From NCBI GenBank assembly GCA_003168215.1, contig PMSW01000073.1:1-44856 (forward strand): 44,856 bases of DNA, given 5' to 3'. Positions 31,578 to 39,469 of the stretch are shown piece by piece. The position numbers and the translations under genes are program-made. The stretch comes from Actinomycetota bacterium. GTDB lineage: Bacteria; Actinomycetota; Actinomycetes; Streptosporangiales; Streptosporangiaceae. How positions within the stretch are numbered: position 1 is the first letter of the stretch; every line of letters starts with the position of its first letter. The notes below the pieces were generated by a model that was not told the DNA's origin, made no database searches, and saw only the letters and a program-made list of their open reading frames with translations.

Positions 31578-32501
31578 ATGAAGGGCCCGTTCTGTCTCGT
31601 GGTCAATCCCGCGGCAGGCGGCGGCCGGGCCTTGCGGGCGCTCCCTGCTGCGACCGCTGCGCTTGACAAGGCGGGCGCGGCCTATCAGGTCAGCCGGTCC
31701 GCGAGCCTGGATCACGCCAGGGAGCTCGCAGGCAGTGCGGCGCGGCGCGGGGACGTGGTGGTGGCCGTCGGCGGCGACGGCACGGCCGGTGCGCTGGCGG
31801 GCGCGGTGGCGGCCGCTGACGGACTGTACGGAATCATCCCGGCGGGGCGCGGCAACGATTTCGCGCTGGCACTCGGCCTGCCTGGCAGCCCGGCGGCCGC
31901 CGCTCGGATCCTGGTCGGCGGCCAGGCCAGGACCATGGATCTCATCGGTGCCGGCGTTCCCGGCCAGCCCGAGGCAATCGTAGCGATCAGCGTTTACCTG
32001 GGCCTGCCGTCCGTGGCCGGCCAGATCGCCAACCGCACCCGGCTGCTGCGCGGCCCGCTGGTGTACCCGGCAGCGGCGCTGCGCGCCCTTGCCGGCTGGA
32101 CGCCTGCCACGTTCCGGGTGGAGCCTGGCGGCCGGGACGGGATTCCCGGCGGCGACTTCGCCGCGTACGCCGTCGTCATCGCGAACTGCGCTTACTTCGG
32201 CGGCGGAATGAAGGTCGCTCCGCCGGCCAGGTTTGACGACGGGATTCTCGACATCGTGACGATGCGGCACGGCCCCAGGCTCGCCTTCATCCGCACGCTC
32301 CTGAAGATCAAGGACGGAACGCACGTCACGCTGCCGCAGATCAGCCTTGGCAGGGCAGCCGAGGTGACGGTGACCGTGGACCGGGACATGCTGGCTGCCG
32401 CCGATGGCGAGACGCTGCCATCTGCCGCACCGCTGCCCGCCGGGACGCCGCTCAGGATACGCGCGCTCCCCCGCGCCCTCCGGGTGATCACTCCGTCCTG
32501 A
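31578..32501 (+). CDS. Diacylglycerol/lipid kinase family protein
   Basis: A 307-residue lipid kinase of the DagK catalytic-domain family. LVVNPAAGGGRALRALPA at the N-terminus, VVAVGGDGTAGALAGAV (the nucleotide-binding GGDGT) and IIPAGRGNDFALALGLP are diagnostic, and FDDGILDIVTMRHG belongs to the C-terminal beta-sandwich. It probably phosphorylates diacylglycerol or a related lipid at the inner membrane face, recycling lipid for phospholipid or PIM synthesis. GAAGGAG 8 nt before the ATG fixes the start at 31578. The frame extends upstream, but that part overlaps the cutA promoter. Confidence 0.9.
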   Translation: MKGPFCLVVNPAAGGGRALRALPAATAALDKAGAAYQVSRSASLDHARELAGSAARRGDVVVAVGGDGTAGALAGAVAAADGLYGIIPAGRGNDFALALGLPGSPAAAARILVGGQARTMDLIGAGVPGQPEAIVAISVYLGLPSVAGQIANRTRLLRGPLVYPAAALRALAGWTPATFRVEPGGRDGIPGGDFAAYAVVIANCAYFGGGMKVAPPARFDDGILDIVTMRHGPRLAFIRTLLKIKDGTHVTLPQISLGRAAEVTVTVDRDMLAAADGETLPSAAPLPAGTPLRIRALPRALRVITPS

Positions 32502-32613
32502 TACTCCGCGCGCACGGCATACTCCCGCGCGCACGGCCCACCAGGCCTGCGGCGTTCCCGTACGACATCCGGCCGCCGGGAAGCGGCGAGACGCAGCGAG
32601 CAGCGGGACGGGC

Positions 32614-33204
32614 TCAACCGTGGCCTGCTTCCTGCGCTACGCCCTCCAGCCGGCCCCGGTAGTTCTCCCACCACGCCTGGTCGCCTGGCGCCATATTGTC
32701 GTTGCCGTCCCGCAGCCCGACGGCCCCGTCGATGAGTTCCCTGACGATATCGGCGTGCCCGGCGTGCCGGCCAGTCTCGGCGATCACGTGCACCAGGATC
32801 CGGTGCAGCGTTACCTCGCTGTGGTCATCGGGCCACCACGGCACGTGGCCGACCGCGTCCAGCGCCAGCGCGGCGATCGTCGCGTCCGAGTGCGCCCACG
32901 CCCGGCGGTACAGATCGACGATCTGTTCGCGCGACTCATCGGCAGTCGCCCACATGTCCGCGTTGGGCTCGGCGTCGTCCGCGAGCCAGGGCTGCGGCTC
33001 GCCGGACGGCCGTCCGAAGGTCTCCCCGAAGTACCCCAGCTCAACGCTGGCCACGTGCTTGATCAGGCCAAGCAGGTTGGTGCCGGTCGGCGTCATCGGG
33101 CGCCGGATGTCGTACTCCGAGAGCCCGTCGAGCTTCCACACCAGGGCCTCGCGGCCGGTTCGCAGGTAACGGTGAAGGTCCGCTTTCGGATCCGGTCCGG
33201 TCAT
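32614..33204 (-). CDS. DinB-like (DUF664) family protein
   Basis: A 196-residue four-helix protein of the DinB/DUF664 superfamily. TNLLGLIKHVASVELGYFGETFGR contains the first metal-type histidine, and LHRILVHVIAETGRHAGHADIVRELID contains the second and third in HVxxETGRHxGH, the usual DinB metal triad. The C-terminus PGDQAWWENYRGRLE is typical of the actinobacterial DUF664 group, where mycothiol-dependent enzymes also occur. The ATG at 33204 has no ribosome site but CAGACT sits 7 nt upstream; the longer frame to 33228 lacks support. It is a single convergent gene next to the lipid kinase. Confidence 0.83.
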   Translation of the reverse strand: MTGPDPKADLHRYLRTGREALVWKLDGLSEYDIRRPMTPTGTNLLGLIKHVASVELGYFGETFGRPSGEPQPWLADDAEPNADMWATADESREQIVDLYRRAWAHSDATIAALALDAVGHVPWWPDDHSEVTLHRILVHVIAETGRHAGHADIVRELIDGAVGLRDGNDNMAPGDQAWWENYRGRLEGVAQEAGHG

Positions 33205-33400
33205 GCCGGACAGTCTGCCAGCAGGCACCGACAGCCCCAGCGGGCGGTAAATTGCCAGTCGTCAGCCATCAGCAGCAACGGGCGGCCAGGCGTCGCCTCG
33301 CACTGCATGGGGACGCTGACGATGGGTTGCCAGCTGCGGGCTCCCGGACATTTAAGATCACTGCATCGGACGCCCGGGCCGGCCGGGGACGGGAGACGCC

Positions 33401-34402
33401 GTGGTGAATGTGGTGGTCACTGGCGGCGCGGGTTTCCTGGGGTCGCGCCTGGCCAGGGAATTGCTGGCTGCGGGCTCGCTGGAGGTCGCGGGCCGCGGGG
33501 CACGCCCGCTGTCCCGGATGGTGCTCATCGACCGCGCGCCTGTCGCTGCTGATCTTGCCGCGGACGAGCGGGTGGCTGTGATCTGCGGCGACCTCAGCGA
33601 ACTGCCCGGCCCCGTGCTCACCGGGCGGGACGCGCTCGCCGGGGCCGATGTGGTCTTCCACCTCGCTGCGGCGGTCAGCGCGGAATGCGAAGCGGACTTC
33701 GATCTCGGCATGGCCGCGAACCTGCGCGCTACCGAATCGCTGCTCGCCTCGTGCCGCGCGCTCGGGACCAACCCAGTCGTGGTGTTCGCGAGCTCCGTCG
33801 CCGTCTTCGGGGCATCCGGCGAGCACCCGCTCCCGGCGATCGTCAGCGATCACACCGCGCCGAACCCGCAGTCCAGCTACGGGGCGCAGAAAGTCATCGG
33901 GGAGCAACTGCTGGCCGACTACACCCGTAAAGGATTCCTGCGCGGACGGGCCGTTCGCCTGATGACCGTCAGCGTGCGCCCTGGGCGGCCCAACGCAGCG
34001 GCGTCAAGCTTCCTGTCGGGCATCATCCGCGAACCGCTCGCCGGCGAACGTGCGATCTGCCCCGTCGATGCACGGACCGAGGTGGCAATCATGTCCCCGG
34101 CGCGGGCCATCGACGGACTACTGTGCGCCGCCACGTCGACCGACCAGGCCTGGGGCGGCCGCAGCGCGGTCAACCTGCCAGCGCTCACTTTGACAGTCGC
34201 CGACATGGTCACCGCGCTGGAGCGAGTGGCCGGACCGGAGGCAAGTGCGCTGATCGACTGGGTTCCCGACCCCGCGGTGGCCGCGATAGTGACGGGCTGG
34301 CCCGCCCGATTCCGAACCGACCGGGCGGCCCGGCTTGGCCTCGTCCCGGATCCGGACTTCGATTCCGTCATCAACATGCATCTCGCCGAGACTCAGCACT
34401 GA
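33401..34402 (+). CDS. denD: SDR-type NAD-dependent epimerase/dehydratase, DenD-like
   Basis: A 333-residue extended short-chain dehydrogenase. VVTGGAGFLGSRLARELLAAG binds NAD; FASSVAVFG and SSYGAQKVIGEQLL hold the catalytic serine and the YxxxK pair. Long stretches such as VFHLAAAVSAECEADFDLGM, SVRPGRPNAAASSFLSGIIREP and NLPALTLTVADMV match what I recall of D-erythronate dehydrogenase DenD, which oxidises D-erythronate to 2-keto-D-erythronate. The usual denD partners (OtnK/OtnC/OtnI type) are not in the window, so the substrate is a family inference. GGGAG 6 nt before the GTG at 33401 supports that start; GTG at 33404 is an alternative. Confidence 0.82.
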   Translation: MVNVVVTGGAGFLGSRLARELLAAGSLEVAGRGARPLSRMVLIDRAPVAADLAADERVAVICGDLSELPGPVLTGRDALAGADVVFHLAAAVSAECEADFDLGMAANLRATESLLASCRALGTNPVVVFASSVAVFGASGEHPLPAIVSDHTAPNPQSSYGAQKVIGEQLLADYTRKGFLRGRAVRLMTVSVRPGRPNAAASSFLSGIIREPLAGERAICPVDARTEVAIMSPARAIDGLLCAATSTDQAWGGRSAVNLPALTLTVADMVTALERVAGPEASALIDWVPDPAVAAIVTGWPARFRTDRAARLGLVPDPDFDSVINMHLAETQH

Positions 34403-34487
34403 CGGATGCCCCTTGGGCGGCTGATGGGTCATGAAGGTCGTGACGTTGCGTTTGCTGGGAGTCAGGGCTGTCCGCCATCATGGCTCG

Positions 34488-35813
34488 TCATGCCGTTCGC
34501 TCGGCCGCGAAAGCAGCGCGAGCCCGCGCCCCGACCGCTTCCGCCAGCTCACCTGCGGCTGCCGCTTCCCGCGCGGCATCGGCGATGCTCTTGCGGCCCA
34601 TGCAGAATGCCCATGATTCGAAGATCACCGGGCGCGCCCTGGCCACCGCTGCCAGCCGCGACAGCTCCGCTGGCTCGAGGTTCACGTGGCGCCGGTACCC
34701 GGCGACGACGAGGTCGACCCGCCGCAGGTCCTTTGCTCCCTCGGCGAACAGCAAGAAGGCGAGCGGCCACAGCCGCGGCCCCCGGCCGGCGCCTGTCCAG
34801 TCGACTACTACAAGCCCACGGTCGGGCGATGCGATGACATTCGCGAGGACAAAGTCCGGATGGACCAGGGCCTGCGGCAGGCCCTGGCAGCTGTCAAGGG
34901 CTTCGAGTTCCGCCCTCATGGACTCGTAAGGGCGCCGCTCTCCGGCGGGAACGAGTACCTCGGCATCCGCCAGCAACCTGGCGGCCGCCGCGACCTCGTC
35001 GTGCGGATCGCCGTCCGCCAGATGGTGCCAGGCCCCGCCATCGCGGGCAACCGCGCCTGCCCCCTCGGGCAGCGCGTGCAGGCGGCCGAGCAGCTCACCA
35101 AGGTGGCGCAGCCCGCCGAGATCGCGGATCGCCGCTCTTCTCTCCGTCCGTGGAACAGCCGCGACGTGTTCGGTGACGAGCAGGCCCTGCCCGTCGAGGA
35201 CCGACACCGGCTCCGGTGTCGCGCATCGCTCTGCGGGAAAGTCGTGCTCGGCCAGGAACCGCAAGACCTCGGCATCGCCGGCCGCCGCCGCCACCGGCCG
35301 CACCGGAGGGAAAAGGCGAGCGACCCAGCTCGGGCCGTCGGGCCGGCCGACCAGGAAAACGCCGACATCAAGCTCGGATATCTGCGCGACCTGGATCCCG
35401 TACTGCGATTCCAGGTGCGGCTGCAGTCGCTGCGCGTCCGAGCGGCCAGGCAGCGGGGAGCCGAAGCGGATGAGGTTGCCGTCGGGGTCGACGTGCGAAC
35501 CTTCCCGCAACCGGTAGGCGGTACTTCCTACCGGGCGGGTGATCCCGCCGATTCCCGGGCGGCTCCACTCCGCGTACAAGGCGTCGGCATCCTCTACGTA
35601 GAGATAGGCCTCACTCGCGCTGGTCCCGGGATCGTGACCGGGCTTGGCGGCCAGGTGCAGTCCGATCCCGTCGCGATCAGCGAACCCGTACTCCCCGCCC
35701 CCGGCGTAGGCCCTGGTGACGAAGCCCAGCGACTCGTAATGCGCCAGGGCGCGGCGCAGGTCCCGCACGGGGAAGATCGGGCTGAAATGGGTGAGCCGGG
35801 CCGGCGGGCTCAT
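34488..35813 (-). CDS. Fusion of glyoxalase/bleomycin-resistance domain and aminoglycoside-phosphotransferase-like kinase
   Basis: A 441-residue two-domain protein. Residues about 8-120 are a VOC (glyoxalase/bleomycin-resistance) module: SPIFPVRDLRRALAHYESLGF, AYLYVEDADALYAEW and VDPDGNLIRFGSPL. Residues about 140-430 are an APH/choline-kinase fold: VLDGQGLLVTEHVAA in the hinge, the catalytic loop LVHPDFVLANVI (Asp320, Asn325) and VVVDWTGAGRGPR with the magnesium-binding Asp338. Each alone would suggest antibiotic resistance or small-molecule modification; the fusion suggests binding plus phosphorylation of one ligand. AGGAAGG 4 nt before the ATG at 35813 decides the start over the ATG at 35840. 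GTCAA half-sites lie upstream. Substrate unknown. Confidence 0.85.
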   Translation of the reverse strand: MSPPARLTHFSPIFPVRDLRRALAHYESLGFVTRAYAGGGEYGFADRDGIGLHLAAKPGHDPGTSASEAYLYVEDADALYAEWSRPGIGGITRPVGSTAYRLREGSHVDPDGNLIRFGSPLPGRSDAQRLQPHLESQYGIQVAQISELDVGVFLVGRPDGPSWVARLFPPVRPVAAAAGDAEVLRFLAEHDFPAERCATPEPVSVLDGQGLLVTEHVAAVPRTERRAAIRDLGGLRHLGELLGRLHALPEGAGAVARDGGAWHHLADGDPHDEVAAAARLLADAEVLVPAGERRPYESMRAELEALDSCQGLPQALVHPDFVLANVIASPDRGLVVVDWTGAGRGPRLWPLAFLLFAEGAKDLRRVDLVVAGYRRHVNLEPAELSRLAAVARARPVIFESWAFCMGRKSIADAAREAAAAGELAEAVGARARAAFAAERTA

Positions 35814-36082
35814 GGTCCTTCCTTCATCCTGCCTCGTCATCCGCGGGCTGGAGGTGGCATGCGAGGGAGGTTACCTCGGCTGAAGCTCGTAGTCAATATA
35901 GTTGACAGTCAAGACAGCGCACCGATGATTATCGAGGACGTCAGGACCCGCCGGCTAGATCAGAGTGCAATGCCCGTTGCCACGTCAGAGCTACTTGACC
36001 CATACTTGACCTGCGCCTTACCTAGTCGGTACGTTTGCCGCCCACTTATTTCTTATATTTCAGGCCGCTCCTGGAGGATCCG
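35814..36082. promoter_or_regulatory. AT-richer divergent control region with repeated half-sites
   Basis: This 269-base intergenic region is clearly AT-richer than its flanks. GTCAA-TATAG-TTGAC-A-GTCAA (35892-35912) gives two overlapping inverted repeats sharing one TTGAC half. At 35992-36011, TACTTGACC occurs twice with an 11-bp period. The second copy's TTGACC (36006-36011) is followed after 18 bases by TACGTT (36030-36035), a plausible promoter for the PH-like gene. Direct repeats at 11-bp period over a -35 are the arrangement bound by SARP/OmpR-type activators. Confidence 0.5.
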
Positions 36083-36451
36083 TTGGCGCTCCGTGATTCA
36101 ATGCGTGACTCTGCTGCTCAGTACCTGCAGCCTGGCGAGACCGTCCAAGCCGTATTCGGCGCACAGACCGCGAGCCAGTGGCTGGCGGGGCTGACCGGCA
36201 TCTTCGTATTCCTGGGCCTCAACCGCTACCGGATCTTCGTGGTCACCCCGCGTCGCATCGTGGTGCTCGACGCCGGCAAGGTGAGCATGAAGAAGGCCCG
36301 TGGTTTCGTGGCGGAGCTGCCGCGGTCGACTCGCCTTGGCCCGGGAGCAGGCCTATGGCACGTCATCCCCGTCGGCGACGAGAAGCTCAGGGTGCACCGC
36401 CGCTTCTTCAAGGACCTCGACACCGCAGACCAGCAGGCGACCGCCGCCTGA
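36083..36451 (+). CDS. Small PH-like domain protein
   Basis: A 122-residue protein with a short N-terminal helix (MRDSAAQYLQPGETVQAVFGAQT) followed by a bacterial PH-like beta domain (YRIFVVTPRRIVVLDAG, then GLWHVIPVGDEKLRVHRRFFKDLD). The stretch GLTGIFVFLGLNRYRIFVV is hydrophobic but probably a buried strand rather than a membrane helix. Such proteins are common, uncharacterised, and often membrane-associated. I placed the start at the TTG at 36083 because GGAGG ends 6 nt before it; the ATG at 36101 is the alternative. It precedes the large LuxR-type regulator by about 50 nt on the same strand and could share its transcript. Confidence 0.65.
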   Translation: MALRDSMRDSAAQYLQPGETVQAVFGAQTASQWLAGLTGIFVFLGLNRYRIFVVTPRRIVVLDAGKVSMKKARGFVAELPRSTRLGPGAGLWHVIPVGDEKLRVHRRFFKDLDTADQQATAA

Positions 36452-36502
36452 GGCCCCACGGGACCGTTGCGCAGGCGATCGTCGGGGTGGGAAGTTAAGC
36501 AT

Positions 36503-39469
36503 GTGCCGTGGCAGGCTCACTTCGTGAACGCGCACGCCGCCGCTGGTGCTCCTCGTTCCCGCCGAGGAGAGGAAGGGACTCGCGCGCACGGAGACCGCGT
36601 TCACCAGCTACTCGAACGTGACGGCGAGCTGCATCAAATCGAGCTTGCCTTGGCCGGTGCTGCACTCGGCCACGGAAGGCTCGTTGTTATCTATGGGACC
36701 GCGGGCATCGGGCTCTCCAGCCTGCTCGAGACGGCATTGCAGCTGGCCTCGTCGCGCAAGTTCGACATTTTCCGTGCTCGCGGAAGCGAATGGGAGCGCG
36801 GCTACGCATTCGGCGTGGCACGGCAGCTGCTGGAGACGCGCGTTGTCAAGCTGCAGGACGCTCAACTGGAGTCGTTGTTCGATGGAGCTGCGGCTGCTGC
36901 GCTTCCGGCCCTGGGGCTGGCCTCAGCGCAAGACGCCGTTCGCCGCAGCGACTTCGATCAGATTCACGGCCTGCACCTGGTCGTCTCGCGCCTAGCCGCG
37001 AACCGAGGCCTCGTCATCGCCGTCGATGATGTTCACTGGTGCGATCGCCCATCGCTCGACTTCCTGTGCTTTCTCGGGCACAGGGCCAGTCGGCTGCCGC
37101 TGGTCGTGGTGCTGTCGTGGCGTCGCGGGGAGCCAGCGGTGCGTGCCGGCCGACTGCAGGCCCTGGCGGGTGAGCGCGACACGATATTCCTTGCTCCGCA
37201 GCCGTTCAGTGCGGAGGCGGTGCGGAACATGATGGCGCAGGACCTGGACACGGATCTCGACGATGAGGTAGTGGACCTCGTGCGGACCCGGACGGGCGGT
37301 AACCCCTTCCTCGTTAGCGAACTCGTAGCTGCTCTTCGCTGGAGGCGTATAGCGCCAACGACAGCCGCCGCCGATACGATTGCCGCCCTGACGCCCGAAC
37401 GGACCCGCCGGGATGTCGCCGCCCGACTCGGCCGCCATCCGGAATCCGTGCGGCGACTGGCGTACGCGGTTGCCGTGCTCGGCGATGGGTGCTCGCTCGC
37501 GCAGGCCGCGCAGCTGGCCAGAGTCAGCCCCGAGAAGGCACCGCAGTTCGCGGACGCGCTGGTCCGCGCCGACTTCCTCCGACTCGACCAGACGCTGTCC
37601 TTTCTGCATCCGCTGGTGCGCGATGCGACATATGAGACGCTCAGCTCAGTCGAGCAGGCAAGCCTGCACTCCGCAGCCGCCGCGCTGATAGCCGGGACGG
37701 GAGAGGGTGCGGACGCCCGGCGGATTGCCGAGCATTTGCTTCATAGCGAACCGACCGGGGATCCGCGATTCGAACGAGTGCTGCGCGAAGCCGGGCTCTC
37801 GGCGATGCGCGAAGGCGCGCTGCCATTTGCGCACCGATGTTTGCAGCGCGCCCTCGAAGAACCCGGCGACGAGACGAGAGGCGAGAAGCTGGCGCAGCTG
37901 GGAGCGCTCAGCCTGCGCATTGGCGACCTTGGAGCTGCCGAGGAACAGCTGCGACAAGCATTGCCGCTTGCGAGATCGGAAGCAGACCGGCTCTCGACGG
38001 CAACCGCGTACGCGGAGGCAGTGGCCGCTGCCCGAGGTTGCGGGCCGGCCGTCCAGTTGCTGGACCAGGAACTCGACCGGTGCTCACGACGCGATTCCGG
38101 TTTCGGCCTCGGCCTGCAAGCCGCCATCGCGACCCTGCGGCTCTGCCACCACGTCGCGCAGCCTCAGCTCGCCACCGAACCGCTGGGCCGCGCTGGCGCC
38201 GGGACCACCGCGGAACTGGCGATGCTCGCTGCAAGAGCATCGCTCGCTGCGCTTCATGGGACTGCCAGTGCGCAGCAGGTTATCGAGGCCTGCAGCAGGG
38301 TGGTCGCCGATGGCCAGTGGGACGAGAAGGCCAGAAGGGGACCGGCGGCATGCTACTTCGCCTGCCGGGCAGCACTGCTCGCGGAGGGCATTGAGCTTGT
38401 GGAGGAAGCGCTTCCCGCCCAGAAGAACGAGCTCTCCGCGGAAACTGTCGCCGACCACGATCTCGCCGCTCTCGCAGTCCGCTGCCAGCTGCGCCTCTCG
38501 CGCGGCGATCTTTGGCACGCCGAGGCTGATGCAGCGGCCGTGACTGGCCTGATCAAGACGCTGCCGCCGACGTCGCTGCGGCGGCGGATGCGCGACGATG
38601 CCATGGTCGTTCGCGTCATCGTCGGGCTGCACCGGGGCAGCGCCGATGATGCCCGGCAGCGGCTTTCGGAGCTGACCGCTTGCGGCGGAAAGGAGCACCG
38701 CCACCCCGCGGTGCCGTCCCTGGTGATCATGCTCGGGCTGCTCGAAGGTCGCGTGCAGGAAGCTGTCAGTGACGGCGTCGGGGCCGGGGTCTGCGAGACG
38801 CCGGCCGGGCTTGCCGCACCGGGCGTGTCCTGGCGGCCGGTGCTTGCACTTGCCTACCAGAGCGCGGGCAAGCCCACGGAGGCGATGGCTCTCGCCACCA
38901 GGCACCTTGAGGCCGCACGGGCATGGGGTGCTCCGTCATATCTCGCGCGTGCCCTGCTGACCCAGGCGGCGATCTCATCGGGATCCTCCCGACGGGGACT
39001 CATCGAGCAGGCGCTCAGGCTGCTCGAAGGCAGACAGGCGGACCTGGAGCTCGCGCAGGCGCAGATAGACCTAGGCGCGGCCCTCCGGCGAGAGCGCCGG
39101 CGCAAGGAAGCGCAGAAGGAACTCACCAAGGGTGCCGACCTCGCCCGCCACTGCGGCGCTAGCGCACTGGTTGAACGCGCGCATTCAGAGCTTGTCGCGG
39201 CGGGCGCCCGGCCGCGCCGACGGGCATTCAGCGGGCTGGAGTCCCTGACGCCGAGCGAGCGGCGCGTCGCCGAACTTGCGGCAACCGAGATGACGACCCG
39301 GCAGATCGCGCACGCCTTGACGGTCAGCATGAAGACGGTCGCAGGCCAGCTCAGTGCCGTTTACCACAAGCTCGGCGTGCACGACCGCCAGGCGCTTACA
39401 GCCGCCCTGGCAGGTGCGGAGGACACCGGCTGGGGCGAGCCGGATGGCAGCGGGGAGGCGCCGTCGTGA
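36503..39469 (+). CDS. Large ATP-binding LuxR-family regulator (LAL) with degenerate P-loop
   Basis: A regulator of about 988 residues. After LLERDGELHQIELAL comes the AAA/NACHT-type ATPase region, whose Walker A reads GTAGIGLSSLLE (residues 65-76): the essential lysine of GxxGxGKS is leucine (codon CTC at 36713). Walker B is kept as GLVIAVDDVHWCD. A long helical TPR-like middle follows, then a C-terminal LuxR helix-turn-helix: SLTPSERRVAELAATEMTTRQIAHALTVSMKTVAGQLSAVYHKLGV. The frame can be read from TTG 36467; GTG 36503 has GGGAAG 8 nt upstream and is preferred. Its TGA overlaps the GTG of the next gene (GTGA), so it heads the peptide-maturation operon and probably controls it. Confidence 0.85.
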   Translation: MPWQAHFVNAHAAAGAPRSRRGEEGTRAHGDRVHQLLERDGELHQIELALAGAALGHGRLVVIYGTAGIGLSSLLETALQLASSRKFDIFRARGSEWERGYAFGVARQLLETRVVKLQDAQLESLFDGAAAAALPALGLASAQDAVRRSDFDQIHGLHLVVSRLAANRGLVIAVDDVHWCDRPSLDFLCFLGHRASRLPLVVVLSWRRGEPAVRAGRLQALAGERDTIFLAPQPFSAEAVRNMMAQDLDTDLDDEVVDLVRTRTGGNPFLVSELVAALRWRRIAPTTAAADTIAALTPERTRRDVAARLGRHPESVRRLAYAVAVLGDGCSLAQAAQLARVSPEKAPQFADALVRADFLRLDQTLSFLHPLVRDATYETLSSVEQASLHSAAAALIAGTGEGADARRIAEHLLHSEPTGDPRFERVLREAGLSAMREGALPFAHRCLQRALEEPGDETRGEKLAQLGALSLRIGDLGAAEEQLRQALPLARSEADRLSTATAYAEAVAAARGCGPAVQLLDQELDRCSRRDSGFGLGLQAAIATLRLCHHVAQPQLATEPLGRAGAGTTAELAMLAARASLAALHGTASAQQVIEACSRVVADGQWDEKARRGPAACYFACRAALLAEGIELVEEALPAQKNELSAETVADHDLAALAVRCQLRLSRGDLWHAEADAAAVTGLIKTLPPTSLRRRMRDDAMVVRVIVGLHRGSADDARQRLSELTACGGKEHRHPAVPSLVIMLGLLEGRVQEAVSDGVGAGVCETPAGLAAPGVSWRPVLALAYQSAGKPTEAMALATRHLEAARAWGAPSYLARALLTQAAISSGSSRRGLIEQALRLLEGRQADLELAQAQIDLGAALRRERRRKEAQKELTKGADLARHCGASALVERAHSELVAAGARPRRRAFSGLESLTPSERRVAELAATEMTTRQIAHALTVSMKTVAGQLSAVYHKLGVHDRQALTAALAGAEDTGWGEPDGSGEAPS

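Noticed and set aside
32501-32560. Near-duplicate ACTCC(C)GCGCGCACGGC units after the lipid kinase gene
   Set aside because: Only two imperfect copies in GC-rich DNA; too little to call a regulatory element or terminator.
36083-36451. PH-like protein as a possible RiPP precursor of the right-hand locus
   Set aside because: It is 122 residues with a folded PH-like pattern, has no double-glycine leader and no Cys/Ser/Thr-rich core.
36501-36527. An 8-residue leader-peptide-like ORF (MCRGRLTS) before the LuxR gene
   Set aside because: It has a fair ribosome site, but the same bases serve the GTG start of the regulator and no terminator/antiterminator fold accompanies it.
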